Below the pieces are notes generated by a model. It was not told the origin of the DNA and ran no database searches. It worked only from the letters and a program-made list of their open reading frames with translations. Below are positions 1-8,411 of a DNA stretch of 11,507 bases, piece after piece; within the stretch, counting starts at the first letter, position 1, and each line of letters opens with the position of its first letter. Origin of the DNA: Podila epigama (taxonomy: Eukaryota > Mortierellomycota > Mortierellomycetes > Mortierellales > Mortierellaceae); assembly GCA_015679605.1 (NCBI GenBank), contig JAAAVE010000904.1, forward strand, positions 347-11,853. Reading direction: 5' to 3'. The position numbers and the translations under genes were made by a program.

Positions 1-22
1 AAAAAAAAAAAAAAAAAAAAAA
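1..22. repeat. Poly(A) homopolymer at the contig start
   Basis: Twenty-two consecutive A open the window. With the T run at the other end, this suggests the assembly stopped at homopolymers. It lies just beyond the likely 3' end of the membrane-protein gene, which is read on the other strand, where it appears as T rather than as an encoded A tail. Confidence 0.9.
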
Positions 23-28
23 CTCGTT

Positions 29-34
29 TTTATT
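29..34 (-). terminator. Polyadenylation signal of the membrane-protein gene
   Basis: Read on the minus strand this is AATAAA, about 28 bases beyond the TAG stop of the gene at 63-875. It sits within an A/T-rich stretch. Spacing and orientation fit a fungal 3' end signal, though such hexamers are common by chance in A/T-rich DNA. Confidence 0.5.
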
Positions 35-62
35 TTTGAGGTATGGAAGGGAAGGAAGAGTT

Positions 63-875
63 CTAGGAACGAGAGAAGAGAAGGATATTTTTTGTTTTTT
101 GTTCTTGGCTTGGGGCGTAAACCTCCGAGGAAACGGCTGCTTTCGTCTTCTTACGCGCGAGTAGGACAGGCAATACCATTTTAAAAAATGGGATTGTAGG
201 GAGAAATTGGAGGAGAAGGCGAGGGTAAAGACTTAGACCCTTCGGCCCCCACAGCCAATATTTGTCACGAGCAATGACAATTGTGGTTCCTGGAAACATA
301 TGTAATGTCAAGTACTTTATGAAGAAGGTGTGGCCAAGGAACCTGAGATGTGGACGGAACACAACGATGCCTTGTAAGATGGTGAAAGGCAGCGTCGTGA
401 CCAACAATTCAATAGTGTTTTCATGACGCATTCCCTGTTCACTGTGAGAAAAAATCTTGTAGGCCAGTCCCAATGACCCGAGAACTTGGAAGAAAAAATT
501 GACTGGTGCTGCGATTTTGAGGAACGCTGTGGTGCGTCTGTTTCTCAGAAATGGGAATGCTCGAATGACCGACAATAATAGATGAAAGTTCTGGGTTGGT
601 ACAATCAACGGGCCAGAAGTCAAGGTGAGGTTGGCGCGCTGGACATTCGACATTAGGTATGGAATGAGAAAAAGTCCTGATATTCCCATCGGAAAAAAGA
701 ACGCCCAAAAGATAACATAGCCTCGCCGTATATGGGATTTGGTTGTTGTTGGGAGTACCCACTGGAGAACAAAGACTAGCCAACCGAGTATAGCCACAAT
801 GCCGTGAAAGGATAGTACAAGTTCATGAGTGGCGCTTATCGGTTCATGGCGCGCAACGAAAGATACACCCCTCAT
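63..875 (-). CDS. Multi-pass membrane protein of unknown function
   Basis: An uninterrupted 270-residue reading frame. I do not recognise the family with certainty. Hydrophobic segments at about residues 19-41, 52-75, 121-142, 156-174, 181-201 and 218-240 predict five or six membrane passes. A positively charged cytosolic-type tail starts at RKKTK (241-245). The first segment contains SFHGIVAILGW and is followed by SHIRRGY (47-53). This resembles the histidine-plus-glycine spacing of DUF2306-like membrane proteins, but only weakly. The ATG is the first in frame after an upstream in-frame TGA. A short upstream exon cannot be excluded, because an acceptor-like TATAG lies a few bases before the ATG. 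No introns are needed. The gene is divergent from the methyltransferase, so the two may share control. Coding status is supported by length, the regular helix pattern and the downstream AATAAA. Function is unknown. Confidence 0.65.
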   Translation of the reverse strand: MRGVSFVARHEPISATHELVLSFHGIVAILGWLVFVLQWVLPTTTKSHIRRGYVIFWAFFFPMGISGLFLIPYLMSNVQRANLTLTSGPLIVPTQNFHLLLSVIRAFPFLRNRRTTAFLKIAAPVNFFFQVLGSLGLAYKIFSHSEQGMRHENTIELLVTTLPFTILQGIVVFRPHLRFLGHTFFIKYLTLHMFPGTTIVIARDKYWLWGPKGLSLYPRLLLQFLPTIPFFKMVLPVLLARKKTKAAVSSEVYAPSQEQKTKNILLFSRS

Positions 876-1739
876 TGGATCTATAGAATTAGGTGTGTGC
901 GGTAAGATCTGATAACATTCATAACTTCAGTATTCCCAGGGAAATCTGAGGACATTGGAGGGAACACTCTGCTGGTGGAACTAATCAAACTGAGCACCAA
1001 CAGATTTTTCAACACACCGAGGGCATAATAAGGGTTGAATCAGAATAAAGTATTCCATCTAAGGCAGAAATCACGTAAAAGCTTACTCAAAAGGTAGTGC
1101 TCGACCACAATGTGTCTGTTAAAATCGCTGTGTGTGTGTGCGTGTGTACGTGTGCTGGCTGTGTGTAGAGCGGGTGTGGGCATAAAAGCTAATGGAGATG
1201 CGAAGAAAAACAGTATCAAATTTTACTCTTTTTTATATTTGAGAGTCATTTAAATACCTGAAAGAATTTTTGTTGCTGAATGCAGATCGTAATCCAATGT
1301 ACACCAGTCCCGAAGATGAGGATCATTCTGTTATGGATCGCGCACTTTCATGCATCCATATCCATGATTACATATTGATTTTTTTACAGAACAAGAAAGC
1401 AAGGGTTTTTTTTTCAAGAGCAAAAGATGAGAACGTGAAACGAAGTTTGCGTTCTCCCCTTCAGAATTATGGTTGATGGCTAATCGAAATCTTTTCTGAA
1501 GAGTATTTTGAGGGCCTCTCCCCGTAAAAGGTATTATATTTTTAAGTAGGAGTGGTGAGAACATTTTTATTTTTATTTATTTTTTTTTGGGACGGGGAAG
1601 GGCTCTCAAAATGCGCTGCGAAAACGCGCATTAAAATAGGATAGGACGTAGAAAAACCAAGTGCCATAAAAAAAAGTCGTTTTTATCCCTTTCAATTTCT
1701 TCAAAAACACAACACACATCGTCAATTGTCTGACCAGAA
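876..1739. promoter_or_regulatory. Divergent intergenic promoter region
   Basis: This 864-base gap separates two genes transcribed away from each other, so it must hold both promoters. The last 60 bases before the methyltransferase ATG are pyrimidine-rich with CA-rich stretches and no ATG, as expected for a fungal leader. A TATA-like CATAAAA lies at about 1181-1187 and further A/T-rich stretches at 1225-1260, but no element can be assigned firmly. Small open frames here (1270-1476 on plus, 1331-1564 on minus) overlap each other on opposite strands and look like chance. Confidence 0.55.
1129..1167. repeat. TG-rich microsatellite in the divergent promoter
   Basis: An imperfect alternating TG tract, interrupted by CG, TACG and CTGGC. 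Alternating purine-pyrimidine DNA of this kind can adopt left-handed Z-form. It lies about 250 bases upstream of the membrane-protein start and 570 bases upstream of the methyltransferase start. Confidence 0.85.
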
Positions 1740-3089
1740 ATGACCTCAAACACACAGCAAAGAGCCGTGCTCAACACTCCAATTATGGATGACCTACCAT
1801 CACTCAGTCCTTCCTCAGCTGATCTTATAACCCGAATGGTCAAATGCATCCACACCATAGAGTCCTCCGGCGCCAAGCATATTGAGGATTGGGAGACTGT
1901 ACAAGCCCGTCAGGAAGGAGAACATCTCCTGCGAGAGCTGGAGCGTAAGATCATCCCTTTACATAAGCGATTACGACTTGCCGGGTTGAGCGTCTATGAG
2001 AACCAGGCTCTCTATTTGACAGTCCAGCTTGGTATTGCGCAAGCTCTTGTCGACGCTGGGCCAGACGGCATGGACATCAACACACTCGCATCCCACACTG
2101 GTACCTTAGCCAATCCTCTTAAGCGCATCTTGTACATGCTACAAGCATGGGATGTGACCGAGCTACATGGGGATCATTGGGTCGCTGGTGAATCTGCACT
2201 GGCGTTGTGCCCTGGCTACGCCGGGTCTGTTGCATCAGAGATGGATATCTTTGGCAACGAGATTTACACAGTCGCAGGTTTTCTTGGCAAACAAGTTGCA
2301 CCTGATCGCGAGTGGCCAGTACGTCAAGCTTTAACTGCATCATCGCCATCTGCTGGCTCTGTGTCTGCCACGCAGGCATGCCTTGCAGGTCTGGGTGTGC
2401 CCCACCTTTACGCTCACCTTGCTGCCCACAGTGACCGACAGGATGTGTTTACGGATAGCATGACTTCTCGGTCCCTTCGTGATGACAAATACATGATCAT
2501 CGACTATCCATGGGAGCGTCATGCAAATCAACGGCTGTGTGACATTGGAGGTGCGGATGGCAACCTCTTCAAACAATTGCTGGTCAAGCATCCTTCGATT
2601 GCTGGAGGCACAATCTATGATATTTCCACCGCCTCACCTCCAGTAGATGCCCCAACAACGCTGACTTACATTCATGGTGACTTTTTCGCAACTATTCCAG
2701 TTGGTTACCAAGTGTACTTCATGCGCCAAATTGTGCATAATTGGGGTGATTCCGATGTTCGTCGAATCCTGTGCAATGTCCGGAAAGCTATGGCCAAGTC
2801 GTACTTCTCAACAAACAGCGACGCGAATCACAGTGGCGGAAAGAAGGGTCCAATTTTGCTGATCGCTGAGGTGGTCGCCACATCCAAGATGCAGAGAGAG
2901 GTGGCTCAACTGGATTTGGTTATGCTAACCCTTTTGGCCAGTGGTGCCCAGGAGCGAACTGAGGACGAGTTCAGAGCGCTTTGTCAGGCGGAAGGACTAC
3001 GCCTTGTGCAAGTGTGGCCCACGCGTGGCAAGTATTCCATTCTTGAGGTCCACTTTGATTTCGAGATCGACAATCAACATTCAGAGTAA
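1740..3089 (+). CDS. SAM-dependent O-methyltransferase (plant COMT / fungal OMT type)
   Basis: Predicted 449-residue enzyme moving a methyl group from S-adenosylmethionine to a hydroxyl, probably on an aromatic or polyketide-like small molecule in the cytosol. After a polar 70-residue lead comes a winged-helix dimerisation domain (about 75-165, including LSVYENQALYLTVQLGIAQAL). The methyltransferase fold follows. LCDIGGADG (266-274) is the SAM-binding glycine motif, GDFF (313-316) follows, and QIVHNWGDSD (330-339) carries the catalytic-type histidine 333 in its usual I-x-H-x-W setting. IAEVV (375-379) and the ERTEDEFRALCQAEGL stretch (405-420) match the family's C-terminal motifs. The length is somewhat above the usual 360-420 because of the N-terminal lead. 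It is a single exon. The ATG follows a pyrimidine-rich leader; Met16 is a possible alternative start. Family assignment is firm, substrate unknown. The nearest divergent neighbour is the membrane protein. Confidence 0.92.
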   Translation: MTSNTQQRAVLNTPIMDDLPSLSPSSADLITRMVKCIHTIESSGAKHIEDWETVQARQEGEHLLRELERKIIPLHKRLRLAGLSVYENQALYLTVQLGIAQALVDAGPDGMDINTLASHTGTLANPLKRILYMLQAWDVTELHGDHWVAGESALALCPGYAGSVASEMDIFGNEIYTVAGFLGKQVAPDREWPVRQALTASSPSAGSVSATQACLAGLGVPHLYAHLAAHSDRQDVFTDSMTSRSLRDDKYMIIDYPWERHANQRLCDIGGADGNLFKQLLVKHPSIAGGTIYDISTASPPVDAPTTLTYIHGDFFATIPVGYQVYFMRQIVHNWGDSDVRRILCNVRKAMAKSYFSTNSDANHSGGKKGPILLIAEVVATSKMQREVAQLDLVMLTLLASGAQERTEDEFRALCQAEGLRLVQVWPTRGKYSILEVHFDFEIDNQHSE

Positions 3090-3279
3090 AGTTGATTGTA
3101 TTCCACAATAACTATCGCGCAAGAAGGGGATCTAATCCGTCTTGCTCCTGTAGTCTTCCCCAACTTCTTCAATTATCTCCATTTTTTTTTTTTTTTTTTT
3201 TTTTTACTTCCACTTTTTTAGTTTTTTAATAATGATATTGAATTGACAGCATTTTTTTTTTTATTCCGTGGGTAGTAGT
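3090..3279. other. Methyltransferase 3' flank
   Basis: The short A/T-rich 3' flank of the methyltransferase probably contains its 3' untranslated region and poly(A) site. No clear AATAAA is visible. It includes the T24 tract and a second T run at 3252-3262. I see no gene here. Confidence 0.5.
3182..3205. repeat. Poly(T) tract, 24 T
   Basis: Twenty-four consecutive T. It is nearly matched by 26 A at 4119-4144, so the two tracts bracket about 0.9 kb as an inverted homopolymer pair. Confidence 0.95.
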
Positions 3280-4118
3280 ATGGATCTGGATATTCGCATT
3301 TTGATAGACGCTCATCATGAGCCTGCTGAAAAATTGGTACAGATTCCTTTTTCGTGAGATGCCCCCCTAGGTCCTGAGAGGGAAGGCCATCTCAATGATG
3401 AATATGTCGCAAACAGCCATGCCATTGCAGCCCAACGTCCACTCCTTTTCTGTAATGTCTGCTGCATGGTCTTGAACCTAAACACATCGCATGTCTTGTC
3501 TATCAGCAATGATCAGGAACTGGCAGATGTCAAGACTCGACACTATTCAATGGACCTGTTATCAATACGGATTATAGTCATCCATGCGCGCCGGTCCTTG
3601 AGCACAGCAGATGGTTGCACCGTATTTGCTCAGGATAGAGCACTTCCTGCTGCTAATCGCCAATGGATTACTGTCGCGTAGAACTGGCTTGTCCAGCACA
3701 ACGATCTGTATCAGGATCGTCAGTTCATGGAGATCCCTCAAGGCCAGCAATTCCAACCTAGTTGAGGACGATGCTGTCAGTGCTGCTGTTGCAGAGGACC
3801 ATCCAATCCCGGTTGACATCTCTTTTCTACTGGAATTATTCGCCATACTGAAGCACGCATGGCCGATATTGATCCGTGAGATGTCAATCTAGCTATCGAC
3901 AGAGACACCGATGAGCTGGTTCGCTATACGAATCGCGACTTACTGGGGTTGTTGTTCCCTGATCAGCTATCTAGCCAATTCCTAGAAGGGACGGGTTTTG
4001 CAACAAAGCAGTATTCGTATTTCGTATTATCCATAGCTGGTCGGATTGACGTGGTGTTCTACATAGCCTCCGACGGCTATTATGGTTCCAATCAGATTGT
4101 GCAGTCGACTCTGCAGGC
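3280..4118 (+). pseudogene. Degenerate coding-like block, possible retrocopy or element remnant
   Basis: From an ATG at 3280, one plus-strand frame stays coding-like far longer than expected but is broken by TGA at 3355, TAG at 3679 and TGA at 3763. The coding-like signal then moves to the next frame (about 3766-3889, with VPVD-like text, e.g. PIPVDISFLLELFAILKHAW). It returns to the first frame after TGA at 3877, reading DVNLAIDRDTDELVRY and on to the A tract. The segments are hydrophilic and hydrophobic in normal proportion and use mixed codons, unlike the simple repeats around them. I do not recognise the family. Decay of a former gene, perhaps an intronless copy because an A26 run follows directly, fits best. 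Chance open frames, or a real gene with unusual introns, remain possible. Confidence 0.4.
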
Positions 4119-4144
4119 AAAAAAAAAAAAAAAAAAAAAAAAAA
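4119..4144. repeat. Poly(A) tract, 26 A
   Basis: Twenty-six consecutive A directly follow the degenerate coding-like block on its sense strand. This is the position expected for the tail of a reverse-transcribed copy. No convincing target-site duplication is visible beside it. Confidence 0.95.
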
Positions 4145-4823
4145 GTCGAACAAGCGATCGTGGGACAAGGTCACTATTTCTCCATGATTGTAGGGATACG
4201 ACCACTGTGAATATGTAGATATCATACTTCTGGATAGTCGGGATCGAGGAGATTCCCCCTGGATAACGATGGGAAACACGTCGGTGGGTGGGGTTGTTGA
4301 TAAGAATAGGGTTGTATCAAAGATTCCTGGTGATACACACAGGAACAACTACATCCTGGAAGGTAACCAGAAGCATGGTGCTGAAGGAAAGAAGAGCAAG
4401 AAGGCAAGAAGAGAAGAGAAAGTAGGAAGAAGAAGAGAAGAGTGCAGAGATGAAGAGAGTGGAAAACGCCACAATAAACATGATGAAGAGCCGATTACCT
4501 GGCAATGTCGACAGAAGTATGAATGTATGATCATGAAATCCGCGAACCAATACCAATAATGAAGAATTGGCTGATGGGATTGTTGGTATCAAAGAAGCAG
4601 GCAGCTTGATGATGATGACGATGAATGATACATAATGCATGTAATCATGTTCCTTCCAGCAAAAAGCCATGAAAGTAGCCCGAGAAATTGCATTTATTAA
4701 AACAAGGCGGTGCCAGGACAATCGTCCAGGGCGGTCTCACCACAGTACTGTACACAGGAATAACCTACCAAGCTTGGCATTGGTTGGTTCCAAATGGTCT
4801 CCCAATGTATGCCAAGTAGCGCT
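4145..4823. other. Gene-poor stretch with polypurine tract
   Basis: I see no convincing gene. Positions 4380-4463 are almost pure purine on the plus strand, made of GAAGA and GAGA units. Open frames over this tract on both strands (4269-4559 plus, 4317-4721 minus) are explained by its biased composition. A short GATGAT tract lies at 4607-4626. On the minus strand an AATAAA is present at 4693-4698 with no supported gene in front of it. Confidence 0.5.
4774..4815. repeat. Imperfect inverted repeat (hairpin)
   Basis: TTGGCAT at 4774-4780 pairs with ATGCCAA at 4809-4815. Inside, TGG can pair with CCA once a four-base bulge on the right arm is allowed. The loop is about 20 bases. The stem is modest and may be chance; no known RNA family is recognised. 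Confidence 0.4.
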
Positions 4824-4839
4824 CCCCCCCCCCCCCCCC
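4824..4839. repeat. Poly(C) tract, 16 C
   Basis: Sixteen consecutive C followed by TTTTCTTCTTCTTCC. Long C runs are rare, and length variation and sequencing error are likely here. Confidence 0.95.
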
Positions 4840-4897
4840 TTTTCTTCTTCTTCCACTTGCCGTTTGTATTTTTGCCTGGTAAATGAGATGTCAATGT

Positions 4898-4933
4898 TTT
4901 ATTTATTTATTTATTTATTTATTTTTTTTTTTT
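4898..4933. repeat. (TTTA)6 microsatellite and T12
   Basis: Six perfect TTTA units (4898-4921) run directly into twelve T. Confidence 0.95.
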
Positions 4934-5155
4934 CCATCTCCTACTCTGCTACTGCACCCCGTTCTCACGTCCATCCGTCGTAGGTCTTAGCAGAGGAAAG
5001 CATTCAAATGGATCCACTGTCGCTTTTGTCTTGAAGGATAGAGACAATAGTTGTAGTGTCACTGTTCCTGCGCACAGTCTCACCCATCTGCGCACATCCC
5101 CCAACCTAACTCACATTTTTTTTTTACGCCCCCTCCCTTTCCCTTTACAGTCGGA

Positions 5156-5202
5156 GGATGGATGGATGGATGGAAAAGATGGATGGATGGACGGATGGAT
5201 AG
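5156..5202. repeat. GGAT tetranucleotide repeat
   Basis: A GGAT/ATGG tetranucleotide array of about eleven units, broken once by AAAA and once by a C for T change (GGAC). It lies about 790 bases upstream of the secreted-protein start. Confidence 0.9.
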
Positions 5203-5589
5203 GACACAATGAACGAATCCGCGTAGCCTGATTGCATGATTTTTTTTTTCTTTCTTTTCACCCTATCCTGCCTTCTACCCCCCAACTCCTTCCTCACCAA
5301 CCATTTCCACTCACACGAGCAAAATCTTGTTCTTTGGTGTTGTTTTTGTTGTGCATGGTCGTGCATTGTTGTGCATGTTGCGAACACAACACCTCGAAAC
5401 ATCCGATCGGGACCAAACCAAACCTACCACACTGCACACGACAAAGAAAAAATGGCAAAGACAAAGGACGAGTAGAATACGTCTGACCAATCAATCCCAA
5501 CCCTGCATGGTACGACCTGGACAATGGACAAGGTCATTGCATCCATCCATCAATCCATTGGGCCATCTCTCTGTCTTCTTTCCCTCTGA

Positions 5590-5768
5590 CTCTTTTTTTT
5601 TCTCTCTCTGCTCTGACTTTGTTTTTGGTGCCTGGCCTTTTCCTTTGTGCTCCATTTTTTCGTATGCTTACCACATTTGCATGCATCTTTTGTTTTCTTT
5701 TTCTCTTTCTTTTTCTCTTTCTTTTTCTTTTTTCTTTCTTCTTCTTGTTCTTCTTCTTCTTCTTCACA
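5590..5768 (+). repeat. Polypyrimidine tract (CT/CTT repeats)
   Basis: Runs of CTCT, then TTTCT, then CTTCTT units, nearly free of purines on the plus strand from about 5690 to 5767. It ends in CACAG, which resembles a splice acceptor. The tract could be a promoter element or the end of a leader intron. Confidence 0.8.
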
Positions 5769-5918
5769 GCTTCTTCATCCCCACTCTTCTGCTAAAACTC
5801 CATCTGTACTACAGTTCTCGTAATACCCTCACAGCACTCACCTTTACTCACATCCTTTACTCACATACCTCACACCTCGTTTCCCACACTCTAACACATT
5901 CACTTCCACACATCCATT

Positions 5919-5952
5919 CACACACACACACACATATATATATACACACATA
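5919..5952. repeat. (CA)n(TA)n microsatellite
   Basis: About eight CA units flow into TATATATATATA and back into CACACA. It lies 40-70 bases before the secreted-protein ATG, so length variation here could alter the leader or promoter spacing. Confidence 0.9.
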
Positions 5953-5991
5953 CACCCATAAACCCATATACACACCCTCACACTCTGAAGG

Positions 5992-7116
5992 ATGCCTCCA
6001 CTCAACAGGATACTTCTCTCGACATCCGTCTTCCTTTCCCTCTCCATCATTTCTTCAACTACACCTTCCACAGCCCATGCACTCTCCCTCCCCAACTTCA
6101 ATTCCAACTCGAACCATATCAAGAAGAATGACGGCCATAGCGCCGTCTGGGAACGGGACCTTCCTTCTTTGCCCCACACACCTTACTTTAACCACGATAA
6201 TCCAGACTCGCCTGAACTTAAACGCGACCATGGCCCCACTCGCAAGAAACGCAGTCTATATTCTCACATCAACGGTGACATGCCCGTAACACCACCACAA
6301 AAGAAGTACCACCATTCATCCGACCATCCACATCCTCATGGCCAAGAGCCAATGGTGGTTATTCGTCTCGGCAAACACAGATCTTCATCAACAAAAGAGT
6401 CTTCCCCTCCCACCACCACAGACGATGAACCACTGGTTCAAAGCAGTGGTGGTAGTGTCAGCTTCCGAAACAAAGACATCGACAACAATAGCAACAGCAA
6501 CAGCAACAGCAACAATAACAATAACGGCGAACAAGAACTAGTGCAAGAACCGCAACAAGAGCCACAACAAGAAAACAACGAGCAAGACGAAGAAAAGGGT
6601 CAAAAAGTACAAGATGAATTGGAGGGAACAGACAATAACGAGGAACAAACTTTAATTGAACCACTTTATCCGTCCATGGATTTGTTTGAAGAGGATGGCT
6701 TTGAGGAGAGGGAGCACGAGGGCGAGGGCGAGAGCGAAGGTGAGAGCGACGTATGGATGGTGGACGAGTGGGAGGAGGACCTCGAGGGCGAAATGGATGA
6801 ATTGATGGATTGGATCGAGGATGACTCTATCCTTAGTTTGTCCGAGGATTCTTACGCGCTCGATAGTGACCGTCCTGGTTCTGGTTCTGGTTCCGATTCC
6901 AGCTCCAGCTCTGATTCTGACTCTGACACTGATTCTGACTCTGTTTCCATCACGTTCACTGTCTCGGACAAGAACTGGGCAGAGGAAAAGGCTAAACGCA
7001 AGGCTAAAGTCTTGGGCTCTGCTCGTCTTCGTGAACGCCGGACAGCTCAAGGCAAGAACGACGACAACGAGACAAATCGCTTCCAACGACTCTTTTCAGA
7101 GTCATGGCTCTTTTGA
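5992..7116 (+). CDS. Predicted secreted, highly acidic low-complexity protein
   Basis: A 374-residue protein with no recognised family. Residues 1-30 form a signal peptide: Arg5, a hydrophobic core ILLSTSVFLSLSIISS, and a likely cut after STAHA at Ala30. The mature part begins hydrophilic and holds basic cleavage-type sites KR (77-78), RKKR (84-87) and KK (104-105). From about 160 it is low complexity: an Asn/Ser run (165-178), Gln/Glu-rich PQQEPQQEN (187-195), acidic EGEGESEGESD (243-253), tryptophans in acid patches (255, 260, 274), and a Ser/Asp run DSSSSSDSDSDTDSD (302-316) rich in casein-kinase-like sites. The end is basic (KAKRKAKV, RLRERR). It is a single exon. The coding frame is favoured over overlapping ones because of the signal peptide at the first ATG, its codon pattern and a stop followed by a normal 3' flank. 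Secretion is inferred; the role is unknown. Confidence 0.75.
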   Translation: MPPLNRILLSTSVFLSLSIISSTTPSTAHALSLPNFNSNSNHIKKNDGHSAVWERDLPSLPHTPYFNHDNPDSPELKRDHGPTRKKRSLYSHINGDMPVTPPQKKYHHSSDHPHPHGQEPMVVIRLGKHRSSSTKESSPPTTTDDEPLVQSSGGSVSFRNKDIDNNSNSNSNSNNNNNGEQELVQEPQQEPQQENNEQDEEKGQKVQDELEGTDNNEEQTLIEPLYPSMDLFEEDGFEEREHEGEGESEGESDVWMVDEWEEDLEGEMDELMDWIEDDSILSLSEDSYALDSDRPGSGSGSDSSSSSDSDSDTDSDSVSITFTVSDKNWAEEKAKRKAKVLGSARLRERRTAQGKNDDNETNRFQRLFSESWLF

Positions 7117-8411
7117 GAGCATTATTGTTGGATTTCTTTTTTTTAGGAAGCTGGTGTTGAGTAGAAGAGGCATAACAAAAAAAAAGCTGCCTGTTGTATG
7201 TTTGACACTTGAAGCAAACAACAAGAACAAAAAGAAAGAACCGGGATACATCAAGTCACGGAACAAAATGGTCCGAGGATGAAGGCTCTCGACTCTTTTC
7301 CTCTTCTTTTCTCCTACTCTCCCTACTGTCACTTTCTCACACTCCCATTCGTCACACCCATTTCGTTTCACGCAAAACCCGCCCTTTTTCATACTCACAC
7401 CCATATATTCATACATTCGTCTCACATCTAGTAACTTTCTCAGACAGTCTCTCGAACATCTTATTGTAGGCCAGTCATTTCATTGTACATAGTTCTCACC
7501 ATTAAACTTTTATTTCCCACAAAGTGGGGCCCGCAACTTGAAGAACTCGCCCTTGTGAAAAAAAAAATATGCAAGAAAGCAGGTTAGTCAAATTTTCAAC
7601 CCGTGACCAATTCTTCAAACAAAAAAAAAAAAAACCGACCTACTCCAGGTATGCTGGTTTACGCGGGTTTTGTTTGGACTCGCATGCTGTTTTGTTTGTA
7701 GGAAAGGGTGTGGTCTTGCATGTTGTAACGACAACCTTCTTTGATGATTGAGGAGAGCGTTCAGAAAGTCGTAAACAGAGGTAAAAAAAAGATGTCACAT
7801 GCACATGAACAACCGTGCGTTCATTCGCGTGCAAACAGAACGGGGCGCGGTGAAATGGTACAGGACATGGCAGGTGTACTGGTTATACGGCAATTTAGAG
7901 GGGAGAGAGGCAATGAAATGAATGACCATTCACTTAGTGCAAGAGGAGGAATGAGCTTACCACCTCGCCAATGTATGCTGTCTTCTTCCGAAGGTATTCT
8001 TTTAGTTTCATTGCCCTGGGGTATCCATGGTTAGCATGTTCAACATTTGTTCGCCTGCTCATTGAAGCATCCCATTCACTCACATCCTTTCTCCAGTAAA
8101 GAAAATGAAACAAAAGAACGTTCATACGACTACCAGAGAAGTACCATTTTCTTCTTTGTCTCTGACTCTTTTCTTTCAGTCATATTGGACGGGTCCTTGT
8201 CACCAGAAGATGAATCGACACCATTGCAAACATACCTCGTTCTCTTTGTACATTGTGCTACAAAATCGAGCAAACAAAAAAAAATCTGAATTGTATTAAA
8301 CCTGGATGAAAATAGGACCAACTTTTTAACCAGGGACAATTGGTAAGTGAACGGTGATCGAGTTTGCTTTGAGTGTTCGAAATAGATAGCCACCTCATCC
8401 ATCTAGACATT
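7117..8411. other. Convergent intergenic region
   Basis: This is the space between two genes that run towards each other. The left part is the 3' untranslated region of the secreted-protein gene; TTGTACATAG near 7484 followed by ATTAAA at 7501-7506 looks like its 3' end signal. The right part should hold the 3' end of the monooxygenase; no perfect AATAAA is seen on the minus strand there. A14 lies at 7621-7634. Small open frames overlap on both strands and are not supported. No tRNA-like sequence was recognised. Confidence 0.5.
7501..7506 (+). terminator. Probable polyadenylation signal of the secreted-protein gene
   Basis: ATTAAA, a common variant of AATAAA, follows TTGTACATAG by about ten bases and lies 385 bases beyond the stop codon. 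No better candidate is seen nearer to the stop. Confidence 0.45.

Larger units (their letters stand above)
4940..5991 (+). promoter_or_regulatory. Upstream region and leader of the secreted-protein gene
   Basis: No gene is supported here, although long open frames run through it because pyrimidine-rich DNA has few stops. The last 400 bases before the ATG at 5992 are strongly pyrimidine-rich and then CA-rich, with almost no G. This is typical of a fungal core promoter and 5' leader. No distinct TATA element can be told apart from the TA repeat at 5933-5944. Confidence 0.5.

Noticed and set aside
1270-1564. Short open frames on both strands in the divergent promoter
   Set aside because: They overlap each other, include homopolymer-coded Lys and Phe runs, and show no conserved feature.
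3562-3846. Minus-strand 94-codon open frame inside the degenerate block
   Set aside because: It has no motif and lies opposite the more coding-like plus-strand frames.
4269-4721. Overlapping open frames on both strands around the polypurine tract, one with a nuclear-signal-like Lys/Arg run
   Set aside because: Composition alone explains them: GA-rich DNA codes for Lys/Arg/Glu on one strand and Ser/Phe/Leu on the other. There is no other support.
4697-4894. Minus-strand 65-codon frame ending just before an AATAAA, with Lys and Gly runs
   Set aside because: The runs are the CTT and poly(C) repeats. The remaining 38 residues have two or three Cys but no recognisable family, and no upstream exon was found.
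5327-6289. A 320-codon plus-strand open frame over the leader and start of the secreted-protein gene
   Set aside because: It is mostly the pyrimidine and CA repeats read as Phe/Ser/Leu and His/Thr strings. The overlapping frame starting at 5992 has a signal peptide and a better coding pattern.
6652-7086. A 144-codon minus-strand open frame antisense to the acidic protein
   Set aside because: It is the mirror of the repetitive Ser/Asp and Glu codons, giving Val/Leu/Arg strings, and shows no family motif.
7569-8402. Several 60-100 codon frames on both strands between the convergent genes
   Set aside because: They overlap on opposite strands with no motif or splice support, and the location fits 3' untranslated and spacer sequence.
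8047-8411. Search for tRNA or other RNA genes, prompted by a GTTCGAA near 8375
   Set aside because: No acceptor-stem pairing or other conserved tRNA positions could be found around it.
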